From Roseiarcus sp963782255 (GTDB lineage: Bacteria; Pseudomonadota; Alphaproteobacteria; Rhizobiales; Beijerinckiaceae): a stretch of 64,000 nt of DNA. Shown here in pieces: positions 23,376 to 31,252 of the stretch. The stretch is taken from the NCBI GenBank assembly GCA_963782255.1, contig CAWAIS010000001.1:248001-312000 (forward strand). Direction: 5' to 3'. The notes beneath the pieces were generated by a model, which searched no databases, was not told the DNA's origin, and saw only the letters and a program-made list of their open reading frames with translations. The first letter of the stretch is position 1, and each line of letters starts with the position of its first letter. A program made the translations under genes and the position numbers.

Positions 23376-24662
23376 TCAGTCAGTGGGGATCGTAAACTGA
23401 AAGAGAGCACCCCGCGGCTCGCACCTGGTCGCCCACAGCCGCCCACCATGGGCTTCGACAATCGAGCGGCAAATCGAGAGGCCCAATCCCATTCCGTTGG
23501 CCTTGGTGGTGTAGAAGGCGTCGAAGAGCCGTGAAAGTGTCTCTGGCGCCAGTCCCGGACCCGAATCCCGCACTGCGACCAGCACTCCGTCCGGGTCGGC
23601 TTTCTCGGTGCTGAGCAGCAATTCTCGGGGCGCGCCGGTCGTTTCGCTCATCGCCTGGACGCCATTGATGATCAGGTTGAGAATCACTTGCTGTAGCTGC
23701 ACTCGGTCGGCTTCGATGGTCGGCAGGCCCGCCGCGAGTTGCGTGCCGACCGTGACGCCGGTCTTGAGCGCTTCGCTGCGGGTTAGGGCGGTCACCTCCA
23801 GGATCGCCGCATTGAGGTCGACGACCTCCTTCCGGGGCGGCGCTTTTTTGATGAGAGACCCGATCCGGTCGACGACGTCGCCGCCTCGATCGGCGTCGTT
23901 CACAATGCGGGCGAGCGCATCCCTCACCTCGGCCAGATCGGGTGGGCTTTTGTCTAAAAACCGCAGCGCAGCAGCGGCGTTTGTGCGCGCCGCCGCAATG
24001 GGCTGCTTGATTTCATGAGCAATCGAGGCCGTCAACTGGCCTATCGTCGCGACGCGGTTGGCATGCGCCAGCTCGCTCTGCATCTCGCGATATTGCCGCT
24101 CGCGACGGGTGCTCTCCAAGGCAATGGTGGCTTGCGCAGCGAAGTCCCCGAATATGGAAATCTGTTTGTCGGTGAACGGCTGCACTTGTTTGCGGCCCAG
24201 GGTAATTATCCCGACTACCTCATTGTCTTTGAGCAACGGCACAACCAGGCTCGTTCGATAACCTGCGTTCACCGTCGGGATCCAAAAATCATCCCGAAGA
24301 TCGCCTTCAAGTGCTGCCAAGTCGGGGATGTGGGCGGGTAACCTGCTTGCGGCTAATTGACCCAGATAGCTCCCGTTGTCGAGCACCGGGCGTGATGACC
24401 ACGCCTGACTAACCAAAAGGGCGTCCCCTCGCGCCGCCACGAGACGAAGGCCGCCTTCTTCGGAGAGACGTAAGGCGCCTAGGTCTGCTCGGCAGAGACG
24501 TGTGGCGCTGTCGAGGATGGCGTCGAAGATGGGCTGCAAGTCGTGCGGCGAGCTCGCAATGGCGCGCAGCACTTCCGAGATGGCCGTCTGTTGCTCGATG
24601 AGTTCGGCCACCCGATCTTGCGGGTCAGATGCGATCCTTTCTCCGTGGATACTCGTGCTCAT
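23376..24662 (-). CDS. Orphan GAF-domain sensor histidine kinase
   Basis: A 428-residue soluble kinase with an N-terminal helix (about residues 15-40), a GAF domain (about 45-185), a HisKA region with IAHEIKQP (His216) and an ATPase domain (ILNLIINGVQAM, DSGPGL, GMGLGLSICRSIVEAHGGRL). No response regulator is adjacent. The start at 24662 is chosen because it begins the homologous part; a longer frame opens at 24761. The surrounding DNA is accessory (IS elements, a remnant gene), so transfer is possible. Confidence 0.83.
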   Translation of the reverse strand: MSTSIHGERIASDPQDRVAELIEQQTAISEVLRAIASSPHDLQPIFDAILDSATRLCRADLGALRLSEEGGLRLVAARGDALLVSQAWSSRPVLDNGSYLGQLAASRLPAHIPDLAALEGDLRDDFWIPTVNAGYRTSLVVPLLKDNEVVGIITLGRKQVQPFTDKQISIFGDFAAQATIALESTRRERQYREMQSELAHANRVATIGQLTASIAHEIKQPIAAARTNAAAALRFLDKSPPDLAEVRDALARIVNDADRGGDVVDRIGSLIKKAPPRKEVVDLNAAILEVTALTRSEALKTGVTVGTQLAAGLPTIEADRVQLQQVILNLIINGVQAMSETTGAPRELLLSTEKADPDGVLVAVRDSGPGLAPETLSRLFDAFYTTKANGMGLGLSICRSIVEAHGGRLWATRCEPRGALFQFTIPTD

Positions 24663-25028
24663 GCGGAGCAGTTCCTCGGCTTGGACGGTGAAGGCAGCAT
24701 AGCCGCTCCAGCCGCAGTTCGCGATAGCTCTCACGGCCGTCCAACCAGAAGATGCGGTCAAACATCCAACATCTGCTCTGGGTCAAAACCCTGACTTCCT
24801 CGTTGGGGGCCGCACCTCCGCTGCCGCCGAGTGCAGAGATTCGTCCGGGAGGGCAGTCCGTTGGTCAAGCCGCGCAATTCTGCTTAGACCTTGGCGTCCA
24901 TGTTTGTGATTGTGTCGCGCACGCCTCGACTGTCGGTCGCGCGCGCCCGGCCGAGCGTGGCGAGTGACCACTTGACGTCGACCGATATTTGCTTCCGAAA
25001 AGTCGAAATGCGTGCTATGGTCTTCTGC
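24663..25028. other. Intergenic stretch without a recognisable gene
   Basis: I see no convincing gene, hairpin or repeat here; the open frames are short and lack homology. It presumably holds the promoter of the minus-strand kinase gene. Confidence 0.4.
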
Positions 25029-25133
25029 ATGACCAGCAAAAATGTCGTCTCCTCACCCAAGCCCGAGCCAAGCTCGTCCCGCAGCGGCGCCGCGCGGTTT
25101 GAGGACGAGGAAGGGAAGAGAAAAAAAAATTAT
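25029..25133 (+). pseudogene. Possible 5' gene fragment cut by an insertion sequence
   Basis: An ATG at 25029 opens a hydrophilic frame (MTSKNVVSSPKPEPSSSRSG, then a charged stretch ending GKRKKN) that runs into the left end of the IS at 25134. No ribosome-binding site is clear and no continuation is found after the IS. It is either the start of a gene disrupted by the IS or chance coding. Confidence 0.3.
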
Positions 25134-26139
25134 GGCTATGCACTTGACTCAAGTTCGATCAACTGGTTGTGCCGGGGACAGGGGATCTGCCGCCTCGGAT
25201 TTCTTTCGCGGGGAGCGGACCGAGATCGACGGCTTGCTGCATCAACCTCAGGAACAGCAGTCCGCGCGATCCCGATGTTCGGCGATTGAAGCGGAAGGTG
25301 TACTCATCCAGGTAATAGTCGATGTGTGTGACACTGACGGCTCCCTGGTGCGTCCCGAGCAGCCATCGCTTCAGCAGCGACGCGACGCGGTTGGCCAGCG
25401 GCAACAGGTTTTCGCCCACGTCCGCGCTGGCGCGGGCGATTTCGCGGCGATAGCCCAGCCGGTCGAGTCCGTTGTAACCCCTCCAGTCGTCCGTGCGCAC
25501 TTGGCTGCCAGGCTCAACCGAGGCGGTGATCGCCGCCTCCAGGCTCTTGGCTGAAGCGTCGGGCACGCGTGCCAGCCGGATGCGACCGATCCCCTTGGCC
25601 GCCTGTTGAGCTGCGACCACCACCAATACCTTGCCTTGCGCTCCGCGCCCACGCTTGCCCGGTTTCGGGCCGCCGATGAAAATCTCGTCGACTTCGACCA
25701 TGCCTTGCAGCCGCTCACGACCGGGACGAACCATCGCCCGACGCAATTTGTGCAGCAATGTCCACGCTGTGCGGTAGCTCCCCAGCCCCAACACCCGCTG
25801 CAGGCCCAGAGCGCTGGTCCCGCCTTTCTGGCTGGTCACGTGCCAGAGCGCTTCGAACCACACGCGCAAGGGCAAATGGGTGTCCGCGAACAGACTTCCC
25901 GCCGTCGCCGACGTCTGTCGGTCGCACCGACGGCAGTGACGCAAGCCTCGCGCCGTCACCCAATGATCCGCCGTGCCGCATATCGGACAGCGGAAGCCTT
26001 CCGGCCACCGCAGCTGCGCGACATAGTCAAGGCACGCTGCTTCGTCTACGAACCAATCGCGAAACTCCAGCACCGTGCGGGGATAATCAGCCACGGCCGA
26101 ACCACAACAGCTTGGGCCACTTGAGTCAAGTGCATAGCC
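25134..26139 (-). mobile_element. IS1595-family insertion sequence with perfect 21-bp ends
   Basis: The 1006-base element has perfectly matching 21-base inverted ends starting GGCTATGCACTTGAC at 25134-25154 and 26119-26139. Flanks are A/T-rich (runs of A on both sides), so an 8-base duplication cannot be placed with certainty. The perfect ends and intact transposase suggest recent arrival. The right flank abuts the decamer repeat at 26168. Confidence 0.88.
25159..26094 (-). CDS. IS1595-family transposase
   Basis: A 311-residue transposase distinct from the one at 20814. It has a zinc ribbon (FRCPICGTADHW ... HCRRCDRQ, residues 34-58), VEVDEIFIGGPKPGKRGRG with the first catalytic acidic pair near 135, and VRTDDWRGYNGLD near 204. 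The frame is complete. It reads opposite to the first IS. Confidence 0.9.
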   Translation of the reverse strand: MADYPRTVLEFRDWFVDEAACLDYVAQLRWPEGFRCPICGTADHWVTARGLRHCRRCDRQTSATAGSLFADTHLPLRVWFEALWHVTSQKGGTSALGLQRVLGLGSYRTAWTLLHKLRRAMVRPGRERLQGMVEVDEIFIGGPKPGKRGRGAQGKVLVVVAAQQAAKGIGRIRLARVPDASAKSLEAAITASVEPGSQVRTDDWRGYNGLDRLGYRREIARASADVGENLLPLANRVASLLKRWLLGTHQGAVSVTHIDYYLDEYTFRFNRRTSGSRGLLFLRLMQQAVDLGPLPAKEIRGGRSPVPGTTS

Positions 26140-26167
26140 CTAAAAAAAATTTTCGGAAATCCCGTGT

Positions 26168-26290
26168 AACCCATTGGAAAGGCTCGATTCGGACGAGAGA
26201 ATCCAAGGAAATCCAAGCTTTTCCAACCCCGCGCAGGCAAGGAAACCCAAGACAATCCAAGAAAATACAAGGAAATCCCAGGGAATCCAA
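26168..26290. repeat. Decamer-repeat element, copy A
   Basis: Positions 26168-26217 match 58156-58205 at 47 of 50 bases. From 26197 to 26290 the sequence runs in a 10-base period with consensus near GGAAATCCAA (for example gagaatccaa, ggaaatccaa, gacaatccaa, gaaaatacaa, gggaatccaa). It lies about 90 bases past the 3' end of pobA, so it may be transcribed in a 3' untranslated region. An A/T-rich tract precedes it, as in copy B. Confidence 0.75.
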
Positions 26291-26306
26291 ATCCAGCGCG
26301 CGGCCA

Positions 26307-27476
26307 TTAATACGGCAGGCCGACGTAGTTTTCGGCGAGCGCAGTCTGGGCGGCTTTCGAACTGAAGAGATAATCGAGCTCCGCCGCCTGGATCTTCTGA
26401 TCGAAACCGCTCGCTTCCGGGAAGCGGTGCAGCATCTGCGTCATCCACCAGGAGAAGCGTTCGGCTTTCCAGACGCGGGCCAGTGCGCGCTCGGCGTAGG
26501 CGTCCAGTCCGGCGGCTGAATTCGCCCGGTATCGTTCGACGAGCGCCGCCGCAAGATAGGCGACGTCGCTGGCGGCGAGGTTCAGTCCCTTCGCTCCAGT
26601 CGGCGGCACGATATGGGCGGCGTCGCCGGCGAGGAACAGGTTGCCGAACCGCATCGGCTCGGCGACGAAGCTGCGCAAGGGCGCGACGCTTTTCTCGATC
26701 GAGGCGCCGGTCTGCAGGTTGCGGACCGCCTCTGCATCGAGCCGCCGCGTGAACTCTTCCCAAAACTTGTCGTCCGGCCAATGCTCGACGTGTTCGTCCA
26801 GCCGGCACTGCAGATAGTAGCGGCTGCGGGTCGTCGAGCGCATCGAGCAGAGCGCGAAGCCGCGCTCATGGTTGACGTAGATCAGCTCCGGCGAGATGGG
26901 CGGCTTGTCGACGAGGATGCCGAGCCACCCGAACGGATAGACGCGCTCGTAGGCGCTGATCCTGTCCTCGGGGATCGAGCGCCTGCTGACGCCGTGAAAG
27001 CCGTCGCAGCCGGCGATGTAGTCGCACTCGATCTCCTTGACGGCGCCGTCGGCGCGGAAGCGAACCCGGGGCCGGCTGCTCTCGATATCATGCAGGCTGA
27101 CGTCCAAGGCCTCGTAGACCGAGGGCGCGCCGATTGCGGCGCGGGCGTCCATCAGGTCGCGCGTGACCTCGGTTTGCCCGTAAACGGTGACGGTCTTGCC
27201 GGTCAGCGTCTTGAAATCGATGCGATGCCGCACGCCGTTGAAGGCGATCTCTATTCCGTCGTGGACGAGCCCCTCGCGATGAAGACGCGTCGCCGCGCCC
27301 GCCTCCTCGATCAGGCCGACGGCGCCCTGCTCGATGACGCCGGCGCGAATGCGGCTCAAGACGTAGTCCTTCGTTTTCTGCTCGAGGATGACCGTGTCGA
27401 TTTGAGCCTTGGCCAGCAATTGCCCGATAAGAAGGCCGGATGGGCCTGAGCCGATGATGGCGACCTGGGTGCGCAT
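26307..27476 (-). CDS. pobA: 4-hydroxybenzoate 3-monooxygenase
   Basis: A 389-residue FAD monooxygenase converting 4-hydroxybenzoate to protocatechuate with NADPH. FAD motifs are present: VAIIGSGPSG (residues 5-14), CDGFHGVSR in the middle and FLAGDAAHIVPPTGAKG near 285. VYPFGWLGIL and the EHVEHWPDDKFW segment are typical of PobA. The ATG at 27476 follows GGGAGG. The gene stands alone: neither pobR nor pca genes are adjacent, which is unusual and may mean it is an isolated acquisition. Confidence 0.94.
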   Translation of the reverse strand: MRTQVAIIGSGPSGLLIGQLLAKAQIDTVILEQKTKDYVLSRIRAGVIEQGAVGLIEEAGAATRLHREGLVHDGIEIAFNGVRHRIDFKTLTGKTVTVYGQTEVTRDLMDARAAIGAPSVYEALDVSLHDIESSRPRVRFRADGAVKEIECDYIAGCDGFHGVSRRSIPEDRISAYERVYPFGWLGILVDKPPISPELIYVNHERGFALCSMRSTTRSRYYLQCRLDEHVEHWPDDKFWEEFTRRLDAEAVRNLQTGASIEKSVAPLRSFVAEPMRFGNLFLAGDAAHIVPPTGAKGLNLAASDVAYLAAALVERYRANSAAGLDAYAERALARVWKAERFSWWMTQMLHRFPEASGFDQKIQAAELDYLFSSKAAQTALAENYVGLPY

Positions 27477-27652
27477 GTCGAGACCCTCCCTGAAATTGCG
27501 GCCTTGGAACCCATGCCGGCGCGGCATCGTGCGCGTCGGGCTGAATAAGGCGGAGAATCACCTTCCCGAGCCGCGAGCGCCAGCGCGTTCTTAACATTTC
27601 ATAAATGATTCGGGCCCCAAGATGGTTAACGAAACGGCAACGGATAGGTGCA

Positions 27653-28360
27653 ATGAACGCGCATGTGGGCCCTGCTCAGATATTGAATTTCCGGGCCCGG
27701 TCGCTGCTCGCTTTCGTCCTCGAACCGAGTGAGCCGATCGCCGACTGGCTTCAGGCGCTCGACGCCTGGCTCGTCCGGTCGCCGACCTTCTTCGCCTCGA
27801 AACCTGTCATCCTCGAAATGGGGGGGCTTGACCTCGGCGCCAAGGAATACCGCAATCTCCTGAGCTATCTGGCGCTGCGACATATTCGCGTCATGGGGGT
27901 CGAGAACGCAAACCCGACGCTGGTCGGGCCGCACCTGCCGCCGGTGGTGACCGGAGGCCGCACGGTGAACGCGCCGGCGGCGCTGGAGGAAGACGCTCCG
28001 CCCGCGGCAGAGCCGGCAAAGCCGGAAAAGTCCAACGCGCTCATCATCGACGCGAACGTGCGCTCCGGCCAGTCGATCGTGCATCCGGAAGGCGACGTGA
28101 CGATCGTCGGCCGCGTCGCCTCCGGCGCCGAGATCGTCGCCGGCGGGTCCGTCCATATCTATGGCGCGTTGCAGGGCCGCGTGATCGCCGGCATCTCCGG
28201 TTCGCCTTCAGCGCGCATCTTCTGCACCGAGGCGCGCGCCGAGCTCATCTGCATCGGCGGCGTCTATGTCACAGCCGAAAGCATGAACCCTGAGATCGAG
28301 GGCCGCAGCCTCGAGGTCCGGCTGGACGGAGATGAACTCAAGCTCAAAATCCTCGATTGA
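27653..28360 (+). CDS. minC: Septum site-determining protein MinC
   Basis: A 235-residue MinC. The N-terminal domain (about residues 1-100) inhibits FtsZ; an acidic Pro/Ala linker follows, and the C-terminal beta-helix (about 125-235) shows VRSGQSIVHPEGDVTIVGRV, GGSVHIYGALQGRVIAG and ARIFCTEARAELICIGG, the dimerisation and MinD-binding surface. The ATG at 27653 is preferred to the one at 27605, which adds only a basic leader. First gene of minCDE. Confidence 0.94.
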   Translation: MNAHVGPAQILNFRARSLLAFVLEPSEPIADWLQALDAWLVRSPTFFASKPVILEMGGLDLGAKEYRNLLSYLALRHIRVMGVENANPTLVGPHLPPVVTGGRTVNAPAALEEDAPPAAEPAKPEKSNALIIDANVRSGQSIVHPEGDVTIVGRVASGAEIVAGGSVHIYGALQGRVIAGISGSPSARIFCTEARAELICIGGVYVTAESMNPEIEGRSLEVRLDGDELKLKILD

Positions 28361-28381
28361 GCTCCTAAGAGGACAGAACGA

Positions 28382-29197
28382 ATGAGCAAGGTGATCGTAG
28401 TCACATCCGGAAAAGGCGGCGTGGGCAAAACCACCTCGACCGCCTCGATCGGCGCAGCGCTCGCGCAGAGCGGTCAGCGCGTCTGCGTCGTCGATTTCGA
28501 CGTCGGACTGCGCAATCTCGACCTGGTGATGGGCGCGGAGCGGCGGGTCGTCTATGACTTCATCAACGTCGCCCAAGGCGACGCCAAGCTGACGCAGGCC
28601 TTGATCCGCGACAAGCGGGTCGACACGCTGCATCTCCTGGCCGCCTCGCAGACCCGCGACAAGGACGCGCTCACGGACAAAGGCGTCGAGCGCGTCATCC
28701 GGGAACTCAGGGACAGCTTCGATTGGGTGCTCTGCGACAGCCCGGCGGGCATCGAACGAGGCGCGCTGCTCGCGATGCGCTTCGCCGACCAGGCGATCGT
28801 CGTGACCAATCCGGAAGTCTCCTCGGTGCGCGACTCCGACCGCATCATCGGCCTGCTCGATTCCAAGACCGTGCGCGCAGAGTCCGGCGAGCGGATGGAG
28901 AAGCAATTGCTTCTGACCCGCTTCGATCCGGGCCGCTCCAGCCGCGGCGAGATGCTGACGGTAGCGGACGTGCTCGACATCCTCTCGATCCCGCTCATCG
29001 GCATCATCCCCGAGAGCGAGGAGATCCTGCGCGCCTCCAACGTCGGGGCCCCGGTGACGCTGAACGGCTCGGTGAGCCCGGCCGGGCGCGCCTATCGCGA
29101 AGCGGCCCGGCGTCTCGCCGGCGAAACCGTGCCGATGATGGTCCCGGACGAAAAGAAGACCTTGTTGAACCGCCTGTTCGGACGGAGGGCAGCGTGA
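28382..29197 (+). CDS. minD: Septum site-determining ATPase MinD
   Basis: A 271-residue deviant Walker A ATPase: KGGVGKTTST (residues 11-20), VDFDVGLRNLDLVMG, DSPAGIERGA and a C-terminal region ending KTLLNRLFGRR, the amphipathic membrane-targeting helix. It brings MinC to the poles and oscillates with MinE. It starts 21 bases after minC. Confidence 0.96.
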   Translation: MSKVIVVTSGKGGVGKTTSTASIGAALAQSGQRVCVVDFDVGLRNLDLVMGAERRVVYDFINVAQGDAKLTQALIRDKRVDTLHLLAASQTRDKDALTDKGVERVIRELRDSFDWVLCDSPAGIERGALLAMRFADQAIVVTNPEVSSVRDSDRIIGLLDSKTVRAESGERMEKQLLLTRFDPGRSSRGEMLTVADVLDILSIPLIGIIPESEEILRASNVGAPVTLNGSVSPAGRAYREAARRLAGETVPMMVPDEKKTLLNRLFGRRAA

Positions 29198-29487
29198 GCC
29201 TCTTTCGATTTTTGAAGTCGCGCGGTACGGCGCCGGTCGCGCGCGAGCGGCTGCAGATCCTGCTGGCGCATGAGCGCGTCTCGCTCGGTCCCCGCGATCT
29301 CGTCGCGATCCTGCGCGATGAGCTCATCGCCACGATCGCGCGCCACATCGAATTCGACCCGGAGAAGCTTTCGGTGAAGATGGACCGCGCCGGGGCCTTC
29401 TCGACGCTCGAGATCGATGTGGAGATTCCTTGCGAAAAGATCGCCGCACGGGCGCCCGGCCAGCCGTCAGCGGCGGCGCTCGGCTGA
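29194..29487 (+). CDS. minE: Cell division topological specificity factor MinE
   Basis: A 97-residue MinE starting with GTG that overlaps the minD stop (GTGA). It opens SLFRFLKSRGTAPVARERLQ, the membrane-binding and MinD-contacting segment, followed by LAHERV and the C-terminal topological domain (LVAILRDELIATIARH). Complete; ends the minCDE operon. Confidence 0.94.
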   Translation: MSLFRFLKSRGTAPVARERLQILLAHERVSLGPRDLVAILRDELIATIARHIEFDPEKLSVKMDRAGAFSTLEIDVEIPCEKIAARAPGQPSAAALG

Positions 29488-29504
29488 GGCGACGGGCCCG
29501 CCCG

Positions 29505-30746
29505 TCACCCCCATAAGCCCGCGACGCCGGAATAGACGCCGAAGATGACCGTCACGAGGATGATCGCGCCCGAAACGGCCGCATAGGCGCCCTCGAGCCG
29601 GTACGGGGCTGGCAGGCGGCGGGCGAGCAGATACAGGAAGCCCAGCACGATCGGCAGCAGAAGGGCGTTCATCACCTGCACGCCGACGCTGAGCGAAACG
29701 AGATTGACGCCCGAGCCGACGATGATCGCGCAGAGTATCAGCGCCGCCGCATACGAGCCATAGAACCACGGCGCCTCGCGCGGCTCGTCCTCGAGCTTGT
29801 GCTTGGCGCCGAGGACCTCGGCCAGGGTGCGCGCCGCGGTCAAGGTCACGACGATCGCCGCCACCAGCGCGGCGCCGGCCATGCCGAGGCCGAACAAGAG
29901 CTTGCCTGTGAAGTCGCCGAGGAAGGGCGTGATCGCCCCGACGATTTCCTCGACCGTGTCCAAGGCCCGCTCGCCGCCCGCCTTGCCGAGCGTCGCCGCG
30001 ACCGCGACCAGAACGGCCGCCATGACAAGCTGGGTCAGGACCGCGCCGATCGCCGTATCGAGCCGCGCCGACGGCAAATCGTCCGGCGTCAGGCCTTTCT
30101 CGGCGACCGAGGCCTGCTGGAAGAACACCATCCAGGGCATGATCACCGCGCCGATGTTGGCGGAGGCGAGGAACAGATATTTGGGATCGGCGATCGGGAT
30201 CGTCAGGGCGCCGGAGACGACTTCGTTCAGGCCAGGGTGGGCGAGCAGTGCGACGGCCAGAAAGACGAGCTCAAAGGCGCCGACGACGATCGCGATACGC
30301 TCAACTGTGTGGTATCCGTGCATGAGGGCCATCGCCAGGAGCGCGGCGACGACGAGCGCGAGCGTCAGCGGCGCGGGAACCCCAAGAAGATTGCCCACCC
30401 CCGTCACACCCGCGAACTCGGTCAGGAGCGCGCCGAGGCAGGTCACGATCAGCGTAGCCACGGATAGCCACGCCCAGCCGCGTCCGAACTGCGACTTGAT
30501 CAATTCCGCATGGCCCTTGCCGGTCACGGCGCCGAGACGGACGGTCAACTCCTGCACGATGTAGAGAATTGGGATCAGGATAAACTGCAGCATTAGCAGG
30601 CTGTAGCCCCACTGCGCCCCGCTCTGCGCCGCCGTGATGACGCTGCCCGCGTCGGTGTCGGCGAGCATGACGACGAGGCCCGGTCCCGCCACGGCGAGAA
30701 AACGGCGCCAGCGGAACGACGAAGGGGCGAAAGCTTCAGCGGACAT
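29505..30746 (-). CDS. NRAMP-like divalent metal transporter with variant metal-site motif
   Basis: About 413 residues with 11 or so membrane helices. In canonical NRAMPs helix 1 carries DPGN; here the matching segment is LADTDAGSVITAA. Helix 6 carries MPWMVFFQQAS instead of the usual MPHN. Such variants resemble NRAMP-related carriers whose ion may differ from Mn or Fe (Mg has been shown for one branch). The ATG at 30746 has a weak ribosome-binding site; an upstream TTG at 30818 is possible. No regulator is adjacent. Confidence 0.8.
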   Translation of the reverse strand: MSAEAFAPSSFRWRRFLAVAGPGLVVMLADTDAGSVITAAQSGAQWGYSLLMLQFILIPILYIVQELTVRLGAVTGKGHAELIKSQFGRGWAWLSVATLIVTCLGALLTEFAGVTGVGNLLGVPAPLTLALVVAALLAMALMHGYHTVERIAIVVGAFELVFLAVALLAHPGLNEVVSGALTIPIADPKYLFLASANIGAVIMPWMVFFQQASVAEKGLTPDDLPSARLDTAIGAVLTQLVMAAVLVAVAATLGKAGGERALDTVEEIVGAITPFLGDFTGKLLFGLGMAGAALVAAIVVTLTAARTLAEVLGAKHKLEDEPREAPWFYGSYAAALILCAIIVGSGVNLVSLSVGVQVMNALLLPIVLGFLYLLARRLPAPYRLEGAYAAVSGAIILVTVIFGVYSGVAGLWG

Positions 30747-30853
30747 TGGGGGCAGCAAACCTGAAAGCGCGTGGAGATCCTGTTCCCCATTGGTGACCGC
30801 GCCCTTGGTTGATAGCAAGCTACGTGCCGGACAATTGGAATTGTTTCAAATCC

Positions 30854-30880
30854 AAAGGCGCGACGTATCGCCGCGCCTTT
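30854..30880 (-). terminator. Hairpin AAAGGCGCG/CGCGCCTTT after the small membrane gene
   Basis: A perfect 9-base-pair stem with a 9-base loop, 22 bases past the TGA at 30902-30904. It fits a terminator for the minus-strand small gene, though only a short T-run follows. A longer open frame runs through it, which argues that this longer frame is not the real 3' end. Confidence 0.5.
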
Positions 30881-30901
30881 GCCGAAAAATATAGACCAGT
30901 A

Positions 30902-31118
30902 TCAGGCGCTCGCAATCGCGCGCTGCTGGGTCTGGACCGCAGGACGGCTCGGTTTCTCGAGCATATCGCCGGCTGAGAGAACGACGATCAACACAAGCGC
31001 GGCCCAGGCCGCGTAGGACGGAGATCCAGATCACCGCCGGATAACCGATCAATGCGACAAGAACGACAAGAACCAGAACAACGCCGGCGATTGTTGAATA
31101 GATTACGCCATTACCCAT
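30902..31118 (-). pseudogene. Small two-helix membrane protein gene, apparently frameshifted
   Basis: The ATG at 31118 follows GAGG and encodes MGNGVIYSTIAGVVLVLVVL and more, one membrane helix. Near 31017-31021 the hydrophobic pattern jumps to another frame (SYAAWAALVLIVVLSAGDML), which ends at a TGA at 30902 just before a hairpin. One extra base would explain this. Joined, it would be about 72 residues. It may be a real frameshift, or the first frame may be used alone. Family unknown. Confidence 0.35.
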
Positions 31119-31252
31119 AAGAACCTCGCTTGATATTGCGTATTGCATTCAGAACGCGGCTTGTCCAAGACATCGACTGTGGCGTCAATAACGCAAGTCC
31201 GGCGCCAAAGTCGGGGGTCGAACTCGAGCTGGGCCGGTCAGCAAGGGCTGCC

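Noticed and set aside
26197..26290. CRISPR array or origin iterons
   Set aside because: The 10-base units have no spacers, and no replication or cas gene is near; a dispersed repeat fits better.
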